From: Paragorgia papillata
Lineage: Eukaryota; Cnidaria; Anthozoa; Scleralcyonacea; Coralliidae
Length of the DNA stretch: 64,000 nucleotides
NCBI GenBank assembly: GCA_035771165.1
Contig: JAWNZC010000419.1
Location: 4,841,501-4,905,500, forward strand
Direction of reading: 5' to 3'
Part shown: one piece after another, positions 13,553 through 24,805 of the stretch
Numbering within the stretch: position 1 is the stretch's first letter
Layout: every line of letters starts with the position of its first letter
Made by a program: the position numbers and the translations under genes
The notes under the pieces: generated by a model
Told to the model about the DNA's origin: nothing
Databases searched by the model: none
The model's input: the letters and a program-made list of their open reading frames with translations, nothing else

Positions 13553-16500
13553 CATAGACTAATTACTTTGTTGTTAAACCACATACATATCTATCTGACC
13601 ATAGTCAAATCATTACATGGGTTGATATCGGTCATCTAGTTGATCAACCTGATACCAATCCATGTAATATTGAAATGACTAAGCTACCAATCCAATTCAT
13701 TTGGGATGATTATTCTAAAAAGAAATTTAGAGAAACACTAAGATCAGCAGAAATACAAAAGAAAATCAATGAATTTGTTAATTCCGACTTTACGGATGAT
13801 TTGAACGGAATAAACAAATGTGTATCTGAATTTCAGAACATTTTACTCGAAACAAAAAAGCTTAAAAATAAAAATGAGCAAACTTAGAAGAAAAATTACA
13901 AATGCTGCTCAAAAGAAATGGTTCGACAAGGACTGTCGAATCAAAAGACACCATTTGAGAAAACTTTCAAATTTAAAACATAAAGATCCTACTAATATTG
14001 AATTAAAGAAAAACTATCATGATGCTTTGAAATCTTACAAAGAAACACTAGAACTGAAACGAAATGAATTCCAAAATAACAAAATCGATGAACTAGAAAA
14101 AGCTAGTCAAAGTGATCTTAATCTCTTCTGGAAAATCCTAAAAAAATCCTCAGATGATATTGATACTGAGGCAAATTCTGAAAATTCACCCAAAGAAAAT
14201 GAATGGTTTTCACATTTTGAACAACTACATTGTGAACACCAAATATCAAAAGAACAAGAAGAAATTACCAAAACTTTAAAACAAAAGGAAATCTCAAAAA
14301 ATCTCCTCAATGAACTTGATACAGAAATAACTGTTGAAGAAATAATGAAAGCAGCTAAGAAAATTAAATCGAAAAAAGCTGCATATTCTGACAGAATTAA
14401 CAACGAAATGTTAAAATTTAGTGTTGATATCCTTGCCAATGGCTTTACCAAAACATTCAACATGATATTGAAGTCTGGAAACTTCCCAAGCTCATGGTGC
14501 GAGGGACTTATCTCACCAATTTTTAAATCAGGAAATAAATTAGACACAAATAATTATCGAGGAATATGTGTATCAAGCTCATTAGGAAAATTCTTCTGCT
14601 CTGTCTTTAACGACAGACTGATGAACTTTTCAAAATCTAAGAAACTTTTACACCCTTCTCAAATTGGATTTATACCAGGCAATAGAACTGCCGACCATAT
14701 CTTTACTTTGAAAACTCTACATGATAAATATGTTAATCAGAAAAATGAGAAAATTTATGCATGCTTTGTTCATTTTAAAAAGGCCTTTGATTCCGTCTGG
14801 CATAAAGGCCTTTATTTGAAGCTATTAGAAAATGGAATTGGAGGACGCTTCTATGATCTGATAAAGGATCTGTACTCTAATACTCAGTGTGCAGTGAAAG
14901 TATCAGGTCATAGAACGCCCTTCTTCTCCTACAATCGAGGTGTACGCCAAGGTTGTGTTTTAAGTCCCCTCCTGTTTAATTTATATATAAATGAACTTCC
15001 TAATCTATTTGAGAAAGTAAACTCAGACCCATTTCTTTTACCAAATGGAACAAGACTAAGTAGTCTTCTATATGCTGATGATCTTGTTATACTATCAAGA
15101 TCGAAATCAGGTCTCCAAAATTGTCTAGATTCTCTTAATGAATGGAGCAAAAAATGGCTAATGAATATCAATTTCAAAAAACCCAAAGTTATGATCTTAC
15201 AAAAACATAACTCTAAGCTACAAAAGCTTGACTTTTTCTTGGGAGATAAGCGTATTGACATCACAAATGAATACACTTATCTCGGCCTAAAACTAACTCC
15301 AAACACTAAATTCTCAGTCGCAACTCAACAACTGAGTGAAAAGGCTATGCATGCTTTATTCAAAATTCGAAAACATCTTGATTTTCACAAACTTACTCCA
15401 AAACGTGCAATGAAAATCTTTGATGGCATAGTCTCTCCAATCTTACTCTATGACTCTGAGGTTTGGGGAGCCTATACCAACAACGATTTTACTAAATGGG
15501 ACAAGACTCCAACTGAAAAAACACACCTAAAATTTTGTAAAATCTATTTGGGTGTGAATAGGAAAGCGAGCAATATCGCTAGCAGGGGTGAATTAGGTAA
15601 ATTCCCTCTGTTAATCCCCATATTCAAAAGACTATTTTCTTACATTAAACACATTAGTCAACTACCAGATTCAAGTATAGCGAAACAAACTTTTTACCTT
15701 TCAAAAAGACTTTACTCAATTGGTAAAGATTCATTCTACTCTAATGCCGCAAACATTATTAAAAACTTTTATCCTAATACCGATGAAACAATAGATATTG
15801 AAAAATCTGTTCAGGATACGAACGTAAGAGATTTCGCAAAAACTATTAAAGATAACTATACATCATTTTGGAAAAATCAAATTGAAAACTCGACTAAACT
15901 ATCATTCTATTCCACTTTCAAAAAAGATTATAACTTAGAAGAATACCTAAATATTATTAAAGATCCTAACCAAAGAAGACTGTTCTCAAAATTTCGTATA
16001 AGTAACCATAAACTAGAAATTGAGTTCGGTCGTTATAGAAATGTACCTCGAGAGGAGAGATTTTGTAAATGCTGCGATAAATCTGCCGTTGAAGATGAAT
16101 TTCATTTTTCATTTGAATGTGAAAAATACGAAAATTTGCGAAATAATTCGCACAACATCCTAAAAGAATATTTTCAAATCAACATCACCAATGACTCAAG
16201 GAGAAAACTATTGAGTGACGTTATGTCCTTGAATGATCCTGTGATAACGGATCTATTTTCGAAACATATTTCGAAATGCTTTCATATCAGAGACATCAGC
16301 CCTTAAACCGGAAACATAAGTTTTTATGTATTATATTCACTTTCCATTCACTCTCCCTAATTATATTATCCATATTCCTATCTCTTCTTACATTTTGAAA
16401 CTTTAACTTTTCTATATCTTTCCTATATTCTATATACTATTTTAATATTTTCTATATTACAATATTATACCTGTAAATATAGCACTATTGTTCCATTAGT

Positions 16501-16612
16501 TAAAGTTGTTTCTATAGTTAATTTTTACACTATTTTATATATTCTATATGCTTAGCAATACCTGTAATTAGGTCATGCAAATAAAGCTTTATAAAAAAAA
16601 ACCCCAAAAAAA
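13553..16612 (+). mobile_element. 5'-truncated non-LTR (LINE) retrotransposon
   Basis: A 3,060-bp insertion flanked by AACCCCT on both sides (13,546-13,552 and 16,613-16,619), which reads as a target-site duplication. It begins inside the endonuclease domain, so about the first third of a full element is missing, as expected for incomplete target-primed reverse transcription. It ends with AATAAA and an A-rich tail made of two A(n)CCCC blocks. The 3' untranslated part (16,307-16,590) is AT-rich. The element sits within the 170-bp repeat field. Confidence 0.9.
13559..16306 (+). pseudogene. LINE ORF2-type protein: endonuclease stub plus reverse transcriptase (inactive)
   Basis: The first frame (to 13,887) keeps only the last endonuclease motif (YLSDHSQIITW, the SDH motif of APE-type endonucleases) and the linker. 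The reading then moves by one base near 13,870-13,885 into a long frame ending at 16,306. That frame holds reverse-transcriptase motifs in order: the fingers region, motif A (FVHFKKAFDSVWH), motif B region (RGVRQGCVLSPLLFNLYIN), motif C (YADD), then a thumb-like region and a C-terminal cysteine/histidine cluster (RFCKCCDKS...HFSFEC). In motif A the residue that should be the first catalytic Asp is His (codon CAT at 14,771-14,773). Truncation, frameshift and this substitution together argue for a dead copy. The family looks jockey/L2/CR1-like; I cannot assign a clade by eye. Confidence 0.9.
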
Positions 16613-17560
16613 AACCCCTTTATTTTTTTTTTTAGGATTCTTTTCAAAAATAAAAACAAATATTTTTATCCAAAATACAGCCTTCTCGTTTTCACAGAAG
16701 GTTTAAAACGACTTTATCTAACCGTTTTTGACCGTAACTCAAAAGTTTTAAAAGTGACCAAAATCGGTCAAAATGTAAAGGCTAACCCCTTTACTTTTTT
16801 TTACCGGATTTTTTTGCAAAAATAAAAACAAATATTTTTAGCAAAATACAGCCTTCTCGTTTTCACAGAAGGTTTAAAACGACTTTATCTAACCGTTTTT
16901 GACCCTAACTCAAAAGTTTCAAAAGTGACCAAAATCGGTCAAAACGTTAAGGCTAACTAACCCCTTTACTTTTTTTTCCCGGATTTTTTCCAAAAATAAA
17001 AACAAATATTTTTAGCAAAATACAGCCTTCTCGTTTTCACAGAAGGTTTAAAACGACTTTATCTAACCGTTTTTGACCCTAACTCAAAAGTTTCAAAAGT
17101 GACCAAAATCGGTCAAAAGTTAAGGCTAACCCCTCTACTTTTTTTTTCCGGATTTTTTTCAAAAAATCAAAACCAATATTTTTATCCAAAATACAGCCTT
17201 CTCGTTTTCACAGGTTTAAAACGACTTTATCTAACCGTTTTTGACCCTAACTCAAAAGCTTCAAAAGTGGCCAAAATCGGTCAAAAAGTAAAGGCTAACC
17301 CCTTTACCTTTTTTTACCGGATTTTTTTCAAAAAATCAAAACCAATATTTTTAGCCAAAATACAGCCTTCTCGTTTTCACAGAAGGTTTAAAACGACTTT
17401 ATCTAACCGTTTTTTACCCTAACTCAAAAGTTTCACATGACCAAAATCGGTCAAAAAGTAAAGGCTAACCCCTTTACTTTTATTTCCGGATTTTTCTCAA
17501 AAAATGAAAACAAATATTTTTAGCCAAAGTACAGCCTTCTCGTTTTCACAGAAGGTGTAA
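16613..17560. repeat. Tandem array of about 170-bp units
   Basis: The word CAGCCTTCTCGTTTTCACAG recurs at about 16,679, 16,849, 17,023, 17,193, 17,363 and 17,532, giving periods of 169-174 bp. Each unit also carries CCAAAATCGGTCAAAA and GTAAAGGCTAACCCC. The array continues the field that starts at 13,331. An open frame at 17,099-17,422 simply crosses two units. Confidence 0.92.
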
Positions 17561-19080
17561 GGCTCAAATATAAATATTTAGCACAGATACAGCCTTCTCG
17601 TTGCCACAGAACGTGTAAAAAGGATTTATGTAAACGTTTTATGACCTTATTTCAAAAGTTCGAAAAATGGCTAACTGATTTTGGCAATTTTTCGAATTTT
17701 TCAAATATTTTTCAAATTCAATGTCAAATAAAGCCTTTTTAGAACTTCGGTACTAATGGAAACGCTGTATTTGTGCTAAATATTTAGATTTGAAAAGTCG
17801 AGAAAAAATGTTAAGGGGTTTGGTCAATTTTTGAACGTTTGAAATAGGGCCAAAAAATGTCAAATAAAAAGCCTTTTTAGAGCTTCTATAGCAACGAGAA
17901 GGGTTTATTTGGGCTAAATCTTCATATTTTAGCCTTATTTCAAACGTTGAAAAAATGGCCAAAATCGGTCAAAATGTAAAGGGGTTAGCCTTTACTTTTT
18001 AACCGATTTTTTTCATTTTTCGAACTTTTCAAATAGGGTTACCCTGGGTGCCAGAGGTTTTTCGACGCTCATGGGAGATAACGGGGACACACGAGGAAGC
18101 CAAGTGGGAGGGGCTAATCCCCTGCTACCCCCCACCCCCCCTGCGAGCGTGGAAGAACCTCTGGCACCCAGGGTAAAATAGGGTAAAAAATGTCAAATAA
18201 AGCCTTTTTAGAGCTTCTATATCAACGAGAAGGGTTTATTTGTGCTAGATCTTCATATTTTAGACTAAATTCAAAAGTTGAAAAAATGAGCAAAGTCGGT
18301 CAAAATGTAGAGGGGTTAGCCTTTACTTTTTAACTGATTTTGGCCATTTTTCGAACTTTTCAAATAGGGTAAAAAAATGTTCCTTTACTCAAAAAGTCGA
18401 GAAAACATGTTAAGGGGTTAGACTAATTACTTTCTAAATAAGGCTCAGATAAGAATATTTAGCACAGATACAACCTTCTCGTTGCCACATGCTTGGGGTT
18501 TTATGACCTTATTTCCAAATTTCGAAAAATGGCCAAAATCAGGCAAAAAGTAAAGGCTAACCCCTTGACATTTTTCTCGACTTTTTAAATAAGGCTCAAA
18601 TATGAACATTTAGCGCAGATACAGCCTTCTTGTTGCCACATAACTTCTAAAAATGCTGTATTTGACGTTTTATGACTTTATTTCCAAAGTTCGAAAAATG
18701 GCCAAAATCGGTAAAGTGAAGGCTAATCCCTTAACATTTTTTCGACTTTTCAAATATGAATATTCAGTTCAGATACAACTTTTTCATTGCCACAGAACGA
18801 CTAAAAATGCTTTATTTTACGTTTTATAACCTTATTTCACAAGTTCTAAAATCCCAAATTGGGCAAAAAGTAAAGGCTATATAATCCCTTAACATTTTTT
18901 CTCGACTTTTTAAATAAATTTAAAGCTCAAATATGAACATTTGCCACAAATACAGCCTTTTCGTTGTCACAGAACCTTTAAAAGGCTTTATTGACGTTTT
19001 TTGACCTTATCCCCAAAGTTCGGAAAATGGCCAAAATCGGTCGAAACGTAAAGGCTTAAAAATAACCCCTGAAATTACCA
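17561..19080. repeat. Degenerate, partly inverted copies of the same repeat family
   Basis: Diverged copies of the 170-bp unit in both orientations. One head-to-head pair meets near 17,975-17,985, where GTCAAAATGTAAAGG faces CCTTTACTTTTTAACC. Repeated words include AATAAAGCCTTTTTAGA, CAGATACAGCCTTCT and TTTCTCGACTTTT. No coding region is evident. The MITE at 18,040 is inserted in this stretch. Confidence 0.8.
18040..18175. mobile_element. 136-bp MITE with 9-bp target duplication (Mutator-like)
   Basis: Terminal inverted repeats of about 31 bp start TACCCTGGGTGCCAGAGG and differ at two positions. The element is bounded by identical 9-bp direct repeats AAATAGGGT at 18,031-18,039 and 18,176-18,184. 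A neighbouring uninterrupted repeat copy (about 18,361) reads CAAATAGGGTAAAAAAATG, which is the expected empty site. A 9-bp duplication fits Mutator-like elements; the superfamily is inferred from that alone. Confidence 0.9.
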
Positions 19081-19648
19081 AAAAAGGCTCTAACACACCT
19101 TTAATTAATAACCCTTCCTTTAAAGAGCTACAATTCAAAAATAACCCTTTTTCTCTCTTTTAAGACCCCAACCCCGTTCAAAACCAAGAGACTTCATGAC
19201 GCGTTAGATCAATGGAAACGTAATACATTCTTCCGATTATAATTTGAACATCTATTTTTTCGAACTTTATGTGTGACAATTTTAAGACCTTATCAATTAA
19301 GCTCTGTTAAGATATCAACATTTCTTCTTGACTACATAATTAACACTGATTGACTGGGACAGAGGGAAACAGTTTGTTTTGTGGACCCTAGACCGCCAAT
19401 CCGAGGGAAACATCAGCGATCGAGGGACCACAAAACATACTGTTTGCCGAAGGTTCTTGTCAATAAGTATTTTATTATATACCAAGTGTCAAAGAAAACA
19501 AAAAAAGAAAGACGTCAAATCACTGAAGAGTCTTTATCTTTAAGTAAATGTTCTATTTCATCGCTGGTTCGGCTAGCGAACCTTTGTTTTTGCTCCATAA
19601 CTTGATGCCGAGTAGTCCCGGTCTGAACGATTTTATTATTATTATACA
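19081..19648. other. Non-coding stretch with a short palindrome
   Basis: No gene recognised. At about 19,368-19,451 the sequence folds on itself: AACAGTTTGTTTTGTGG is answered by CCACAAAACATACTGTTT, making a hairpin with roughly 35-40-bp imperfect arms. This could be a very short MITE. The rest is AT-rich. It lies downstream of the minus-strand receptor gene, so it may include its 3' UTR, but I cannot mark the end. Confidence 0.5.
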
Positions 19649-19830
19649 TAGACCACTTTCATAATAGCGATTGATTTGAATATTCTTTTATGTGCATCTT
19701 AATAAGCCTTTCTGGCCTCGCTTGTGTGTCTGCAATTCAAAAGAATATTTGCTTCATAACGAGGCAGAAAGGCTAATTTAGATGCACATAAAAGAATATT
19801 TAAAATGGTGGCCATTATGAAAGTGGTCTA
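19649..19830. mobile_element. 182-bp foldback MITE
   Basis: Begins TAGACCACTTTCATAATAG and ends with the inverse CATTATGAAAGTGGTCTA. The inner arms also pair (AAGAATATT..., TGTGCATCTTAATAAGCC against GGCTAATTTAGATGCACA). No reading frame. Flanks are TTA-rich, so a target duplication cannot be called with confidence. Confidence 0.8.
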
Positions 19831-20008
19831 TATTATTCGCGCACCGAGCTCAACTCAGAGCTGTTGCCGGGAGCAACGGTGACTTTCACGTGATAGGACA
19901 GCACCTTTAAATAAAGTTCCCTGGGAGCTTGTTAGAGCTTTTACGGTGTAGGTACACTTGAAACTAGAGAAAACGGATGGAACTGATGAGAAAACTTTGA
20001 TGCCTAAT

Positions 20009-20561
20009 TTATTCACGAAGCTTTTCCATTTGATCGGTATTAATTAGCGTCATCTCCAACTTGCACGGCGAGGCGGTACTTGTGATTGTGTTTGTACTTA
20101 CGTTGTTGCTAGCAGTATCTTTGCCTGTGTGGAGTTTTGAGTCAGTTGTCGAGCCATGATAACGATGGTGACCAGTATGTCCAGTATCAGACTCTTTTCC
20201 TTTACCTACTCCATGAAACAGCCTCTTGTATTTCTTTCTTGTTTCTACCGAGAGGACGCAGTAAAAGATGAAAACAAGAAGACCTTGGGTTGAGTTGAAG
20301 ATGGAAAACAGATACTGGAAAACCAGTTTGGCATCTTTTATCGCAAATACCCCGAATATCCAGGTTAGACCAAGTACCACCAGTATAGCGGCACCTCGCC
20401 TGACCTGCGTGAGACCACTTGCTCTTTTGTCAGCAGTAACTTTAGTTCCCGAAGTGAGGAGAGAGCGCAAAATGAGGACAAATGCGACGGCGTTTGCGAC
20501 AAGAATGATCAAGACTGGAGTGAGGAAAGCAAGTTGGAATGGAAGATCTTGAAGACGACAG
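20009..20561 (-). CDS. Adhesion GPCR, last exon: TM5-TM7 and cytoplasmic tail
   Basis: The acceptor (TTATTATAG) precedes base 20,561; one base completes a Phe codon with the previous exon, then the frame runs 183 residues to TAA at 20,009. It opens with the extracellular-loop-2 cysteine (CRLQDL; most adhesion GPCRs have Trp after this Cys). TM5 (LAFLTPVLIILVANAVAFV), TM6 (AAILVVLGLTWIFGVFAI) and TM7 (FSIFNSTQGLLVFIFYCVL) follow; the GLTWIFG and NSTQG motifs are class B hallmarks. A basic segment (RKKYKRLFHG) follows TM7, then a Ser/Thr/His-rich tail of about 60 residues ending QMEKLRE with no PDZ-binding motif. A plus-strand frame over the same bases (20,268-20,552) is a shadow. Confidence 0.93.
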
Positions 20562-21317
20562 CTATAATAAAACATAATAAAACAGTAAACTCGAGGCAAC
20601 TGAGAGACGTCAGCAATCTTCCGCCAGCGGATTATCGGTAAATGTCAGTCTATACATTCTCGTACTCAGAGCCTGCGATCCTCTTGACCATTATTGAGTG
20701 TCTGGAACGCCAATTAGATTCGCCATTTGATTGGTTAGTTCAATCAATTTCGCAACTAGAGCGTTGCGCTAGTATTGAACCCAGCAAACCATTTCAAAAC
20801 ACTGAATTATCTCATGACACACCTACATTTCATTGTTCTAACAGAGTAACAGACACGTTAAATTACCTTAATCTTTAAATTCAACTGATTAGTATTCACA
20901 ATATGATAAACAGCGTGTCGACAAGGGCCCGTATAAGCTCCGAGTTGATGTTCAAACTTCACGAGCAATTCTTTATCACACAAGTGAACATTGATTAACC
21001 ATCTTCATCTCATGAAATCATGTTTTTACTCTTGCTAGTTTAACAATGATCAGATGTGGCTGACAACCGTCTTGATCGTAAATTCATTGCCCGTCCCAAT
21101 ACCCCAGTGCCGGCTACGCAGGCTAATCGTAAAAATATTCACCAGTGTGAAGTATGCAACACATTCAGCCTTCGATTCTGGCTCGGCTACTTGCCAGTCA
21201 CCCGAGTTAACGCCTAACCCAGTCGTCTTGTTTTATTTAATTTACAGAAAACAAAATTTAATCAAAAGTTAGAAATCAAAATACTATGCAATAAACGGTT
21301 TGATGGCTTTGATTTAA

Positions 21318-21461
21318 GAAATGGCTCATGGTTTAGCGTGCTCCATCGAGTTATGGATGCACGCGGGAAATTGGGAGAGCACGAAAAAATCGTTGAGTGC
21401 CTCTCCCAATTTCCCAAGTGCATCCATAACGCCATGGAGCACACTAAACCATGAGCCATTT
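21318..21461. mobile_element. 144-bp near-perfect palindromic MITE
   Basis: AAATGGCTCATGGTTTAG at the left is mirrored by CTAAACCATGAGCCATTT at the right, and pairing continues inward through GTGCTCCAT and GGGAAATTGGGAGAG to a loop near 21,390. A second, shorter piece of the same family (GTGCTCCATCGAGTTATGGA) lies at about 21,739-21,770. It would form a long hairpin. Confidence 0.85.
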
Positions 21462-21837
21462 ATTTTATAACATAGCATTAAATCCTTTCACAAGCCGGCG
21501 AATCGTTTTGGTTGTTGTGTTTTTCTACTTTCGTAGCGAAGTCTTTTTTGTTCACTAAAATCCAACCAAAAGGACAGTTTAAACTCGGTTACCCAGACCC
21601 AGTTTATGTCTTCTGGGTCATTGTTCTTTATTACTCAATAAAATTAAATGACTCGGTATTTTGATAATATAAAAGGCCATAAATAGTCAATTTAAAACTC
21701 AGTTTTGTTTTGAAATTTTTTTCCCGCGCTCTTTTGCCGTGCTCCATCGAGTTATGGAGCACGCACGACAGCCAATCAAAAACGTTGCTATATCAAAGCT
21801 ATGTTATAAAAGTGGTTATTACACACTTTTCCATTCG

Positions 21838-22663
21838 AGAAAAGTGTTAGGGGGTGTTTATATGGAGGAGGGCTAGCCCTCTTTGCCGAGATCCCGCCTC
21901 TGAACGTAATTCCTTGTAAAAATTTGTTTGCGTTTACATGACAAGAGGCCCAGCCCTCCTAGGCGAGATCTCGCTATTGACAACCCGGCATCTCGCCTAG
22001 GAGGGCTGGAAATTTCCCGTGTAAACGCACTCAAGGGGGCTGGCCCTCTTAGGAGGGCTAGCAAATCGAAGCTCAGTATACACGGTAAAGTTTCCCTTTA
22101 CTGATTTTTTTTGTCAAATTTTTATTTTACAAGTTGTGTGTTTGTTTATGTGTTTGTTATAAATTCAAATCGTGTTTGCGAAAACATGATTTCGGGCTTC
22201 GTGGGGAAGTTGCACAAGTCAGTAAACAAGCCAACGCGAGGTAAATTCCAGCACTCTTACTAGGGCTATAGCCCTACCAAAAATGCTCATGTAAACGCGA
22301 CGTGAATTACAGCCCTCCTAGGCGAGATCTCGCTATTGACAACCCGGCATCTTGCCTAGGAGGGCTGGAAATTTCCCGTGTAAACGCACTCAAGGGGGCT
22401 GGCCCTCTTAGCAGGGCTAGCAAATCGAAGCCCAGTATACACGGTAAAGTTTCCCTTTACTGATTTTTTTTGTCAAATTTTTATTTTACAAGTTGTGTGT
22501 TTGTTTATGTGTTTGTTATAAATTCAAATCGTGTTTGCGAAAACATGATTTCGGGCTTCGTGGGAAAGCTGCACAAGTCAGTAAACAAGCCAACGCGAGG
22601 TAAATTCCAGCCCTCTTACTAGGGCTAGCCCTACCAAAAAAGCTCATGTAAACGCGACGTGAA
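21838..22663. repeat. Direct duplication of a 359-bp unit with AGGGCTAGCCCT termini
   Basis: CAGCCCTCCTAGGCGAGATC starts at 21,951 and again at 22,310, and the two roughly 355-bp units stay nearly identical to about 22,663. Each unit contains palindromic pieces such as CTAGGAGGGCTGG against CCAGCCCTCCTAG and is rich in GTAAACGC words, which also occur in the flank at 21,838-21,950. It looks like a tandem pair of a non-autonomous element. Confidence 0.85.
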
Positions 22664-23069
22664 TATAAACAAACGCTATATAAACAAACCCTAAGAAGCA
22701 TTTATCACACTGTATGCATACTAATCAGTTAAATATAGAAATGCGCTTGTTAAAACATTGAAATATGGGTGTGTCATGAGATAAGTGTATTATGATTTCT
22801 AACTCTTGAAGGGTTTTTCCCCGTAAAGTAAATTAAATTAAATTAAATTAAAAGATGATTAATTGATAATCACTTGTGCTATAGAGAATTTAACGCCTGA
22901 CGATTTTACTCTAACGCTGGACGAGAGAATTTGACCAAGATAACTGCATGTAAGTCATGTTGTGACTAGTAAATAATTTTGAAAAACGTAAACAAACACA
23001 AAAAAACTTCTATCTATATGCCGCGTGCAAAATTTAGAAATGCCCGCGAGTTGGAAAGAAATTACTTAC

Positions 23070-23136
23070 AAAGTTTCGTCGCCATAATATTTGATAGCTG
23101 GGGCAGCTGTGATAATGACGATGAATGCTGGTAGAC
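23070..23136 (-). CDS. Adhesion GPCR exon: TM4 C-terminal part and ECL2
   Basis: A 67-bp exon between acceptor ATTCCAG and donor GTAAGT. It reads LPAFIVIITAAPAIKYYGDE and joins in phase on both sides: G from the upstream exon plus GT makes Gly, and its final TT plus C from the downstream exon makes Phe before the ECL2 Cys. The YYG before a Cys is typical of class B2 receptors. Confidence 0.9.
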
Positions 23137-23339
23137 CTGGAATAAGTTAAAACATATTAACTATGCTCAGGCATGATTACGTAGTATTTCTCAATTACTA
23201 GATATATTTAATATATTTAACATTTGATAATATGCATAAATTATTCCGGATTTTTGTTGTTGTATTATAGTACATGCTGATTGATCGAGCGGAGTGCAAT
23301 TCTATCGTTCATTGGACTCGGTATTAATTTTCTCGTGGT

Positions 23340-24400
23340 AACACCAATAATTTTTGTGTTGGCGTCGTTGCCGCCACTGCTGTTGTTGTTGCTGTTTGCT
23401 AATTGTTGCTGCTACTGCTGTTGTTGTTTGCTGTTGTGTACAGCTGCTACTGCATGCTGCTGTTGTTGTTTGTTGCTGCTACTGCTACTGCTGTTGTTGT
23501 TTGCAGCTGCTATACTGCTGTTGTTGTTGTTTGTTTGTTGATGCTACTGCTGTTGTTGTTTGTTGCTGCTACAGTGGTTGTTGTTTGTTGCTGCTACTGC
23601 TGTTTGAAGCTGCTACTGTTGTTGTTGTTTGTTGTTTCTACTGTTGTTGTTGTTGTTTGTTGCTGCTACTGCTGTTGTTTGTTGCCGCTACTGTTGTTGT
23701 TGTTTGCAGCTGCTACTGCTGTTGTTGTTTGTTGCTGCTACTGTTGTTGTTGTTTGTTGCCGCTACTGTTGTTGTTGTTGTTGTTGTTTGAAGTTGCTAC
23801 TGCTGTTGTTGCTTGTTGCTGCTACTGTTGTTTGTTGCCGCTACTGTTGTTGTTGTTTGCAGCTGCTATACTGCTGTTGTTGTTTGTTGCTGCTACTGTT
23901 GTTGTTGTTTGTTGCTGCTACTGTTGTTGTTGTTTGCAGCTGCTATACTGCTGTTGTTGTTTGTTGCCGCTACTGTTGTTGTTGTTTGCAGCTGCTACTG
24001 CTGTTGTTGTTTGTTGCCGCTACTGTTGTTGTTGTTGTTGTTTGAAGTTGCTACTGCTGTTGTTGTTTGTTGCCGCTACTGTTGTTGTTGTTGTTGTTTG
24101 AAGTTGCTACTGCTGTTGTTGTTTGTTGCTGTTACTGTTGTTGTTGTTTGCAGCTGCTATACTGCTGTTGTTGTTTGTTGCTGCTACGGCGGTTGTTATT
24201 TGTTGCTGCTACTGATGTTGTTGTTTGTTGTTGCTGCTACTGTTGTTGTTGTTTGTCGCTGCTACTGCTCTTGTTGTTTGTTGTTGCTACAACTCTAGTT
24301 TGGTTTGTAGTTGCTACTGCTGTTGTTGTTTGTTGTTGTTTCTGCATGTTTATGCTGTTGTTGTCTTGTACTTGTTACAGCTGATGCATCACCTCATGCT
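23340..24400. repeat. Intronic CTG/TTG minisatellite (about 1 kb)
   Basis: Almost pure triplet DNA built from blocks such as TGTTGTTGTTTGTTGCTGC and TACTGCTGTTGTTG, with a loose 24-27-bp periodicity and frequent AGCTGCTATACTGC variants. On the plus strand it is open in several frames and would encode Leu/Cys/Val runs. On the minus strand it is CAA/CAG. It lies wholly inside the receptor intron between 23,136 and 24,458, so none of these frames is taken as a gene. Confidence 0.93.
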
Positions 24401-24457
24401 GCATCACACATGCACTTGCATCTGATGTAAGAAAGACTATTTAGTTTCTTCACCTAC

Positions 24458-24726
24458 CCCATCCTACCAAGCAGCACTTCAGGAAAAAGTGGGAGCTATG
24501 TTTTGGCATTACTTTGACGAACGATAAATACATGTTGAAAGCTTGTATCCCCATCCATACAAACACTGCGAGAACAAAATAATGCAACGCTATTGCTCCC
24601 ACACGACAACTAACCAATGAAGAAGTCTTGGATCTTTCAGCAGCCGCAAGGAAGACAATCAACGTTAACGTTAACGCGATGCAAAAATTAAGTAAGATCT
24701 GATTAGGAACCTTGCTGCGAAGATCT
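24458..24726 (-). CDS. Adhesion GPCR exon: TM2-TM4 start
   Basis: Acceptor TTACAG before 24,726; donor GTAGGT after 24,458. 269 bp. It encodes intracellular loop 1 (KDLRSKVPNQ), TM2 (ILLNFCIALTLTLIVFLAA), the conserved TM3 cysteine (SCRVGAIALHYF), TM3 (VLAVFVWMGIQAFNMYLSF), loop 2 and the start of TM4 (LKCCLVGWG). The first base A completes a Lys codon begun by the TM1 exon. The last G joins GT of the next exon to continue GWGLPAF, the usual TM4 signature. Confidence 0.92.
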
Positions 24727-24805
24727 CTGTAATTTAACAGCAAATATCTTTTTATGAATAGATTAATAAGCTGAACGTAAACTATAGCGGAAAAGAGTCA
24801 GTTAA

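Larger units (their letters stand above)
20562..23069 (-). other. Receptor intron, 2.5 kb, repeat-filled
   Basis: Separates the last two receptor exons. It holds the palindrome at 21,318-21,461, the duplicated region at 21,838-22,663, a short AATTA run near 22,830, and otherwise AT-rich sequence. Small plus-strand frames at 20,642 and 21,054 show no recognisable protein. Confidence 0.7.

Noticed and set aside
14107..15276. Minus-strand ORFs of 146 and 115 codons inside the LINE
   Set aside because: Shadows of the 828-codon reverse-transcriptase frame.
23281..24425. Six overlapping plus-strand ORFs of Leu/Cys/Val repeats, up to 232 codons
   Set aside because: Product of CTG/TTG triplet DNA lacking stops; lies inside an intron defined by phase-consistent exons.
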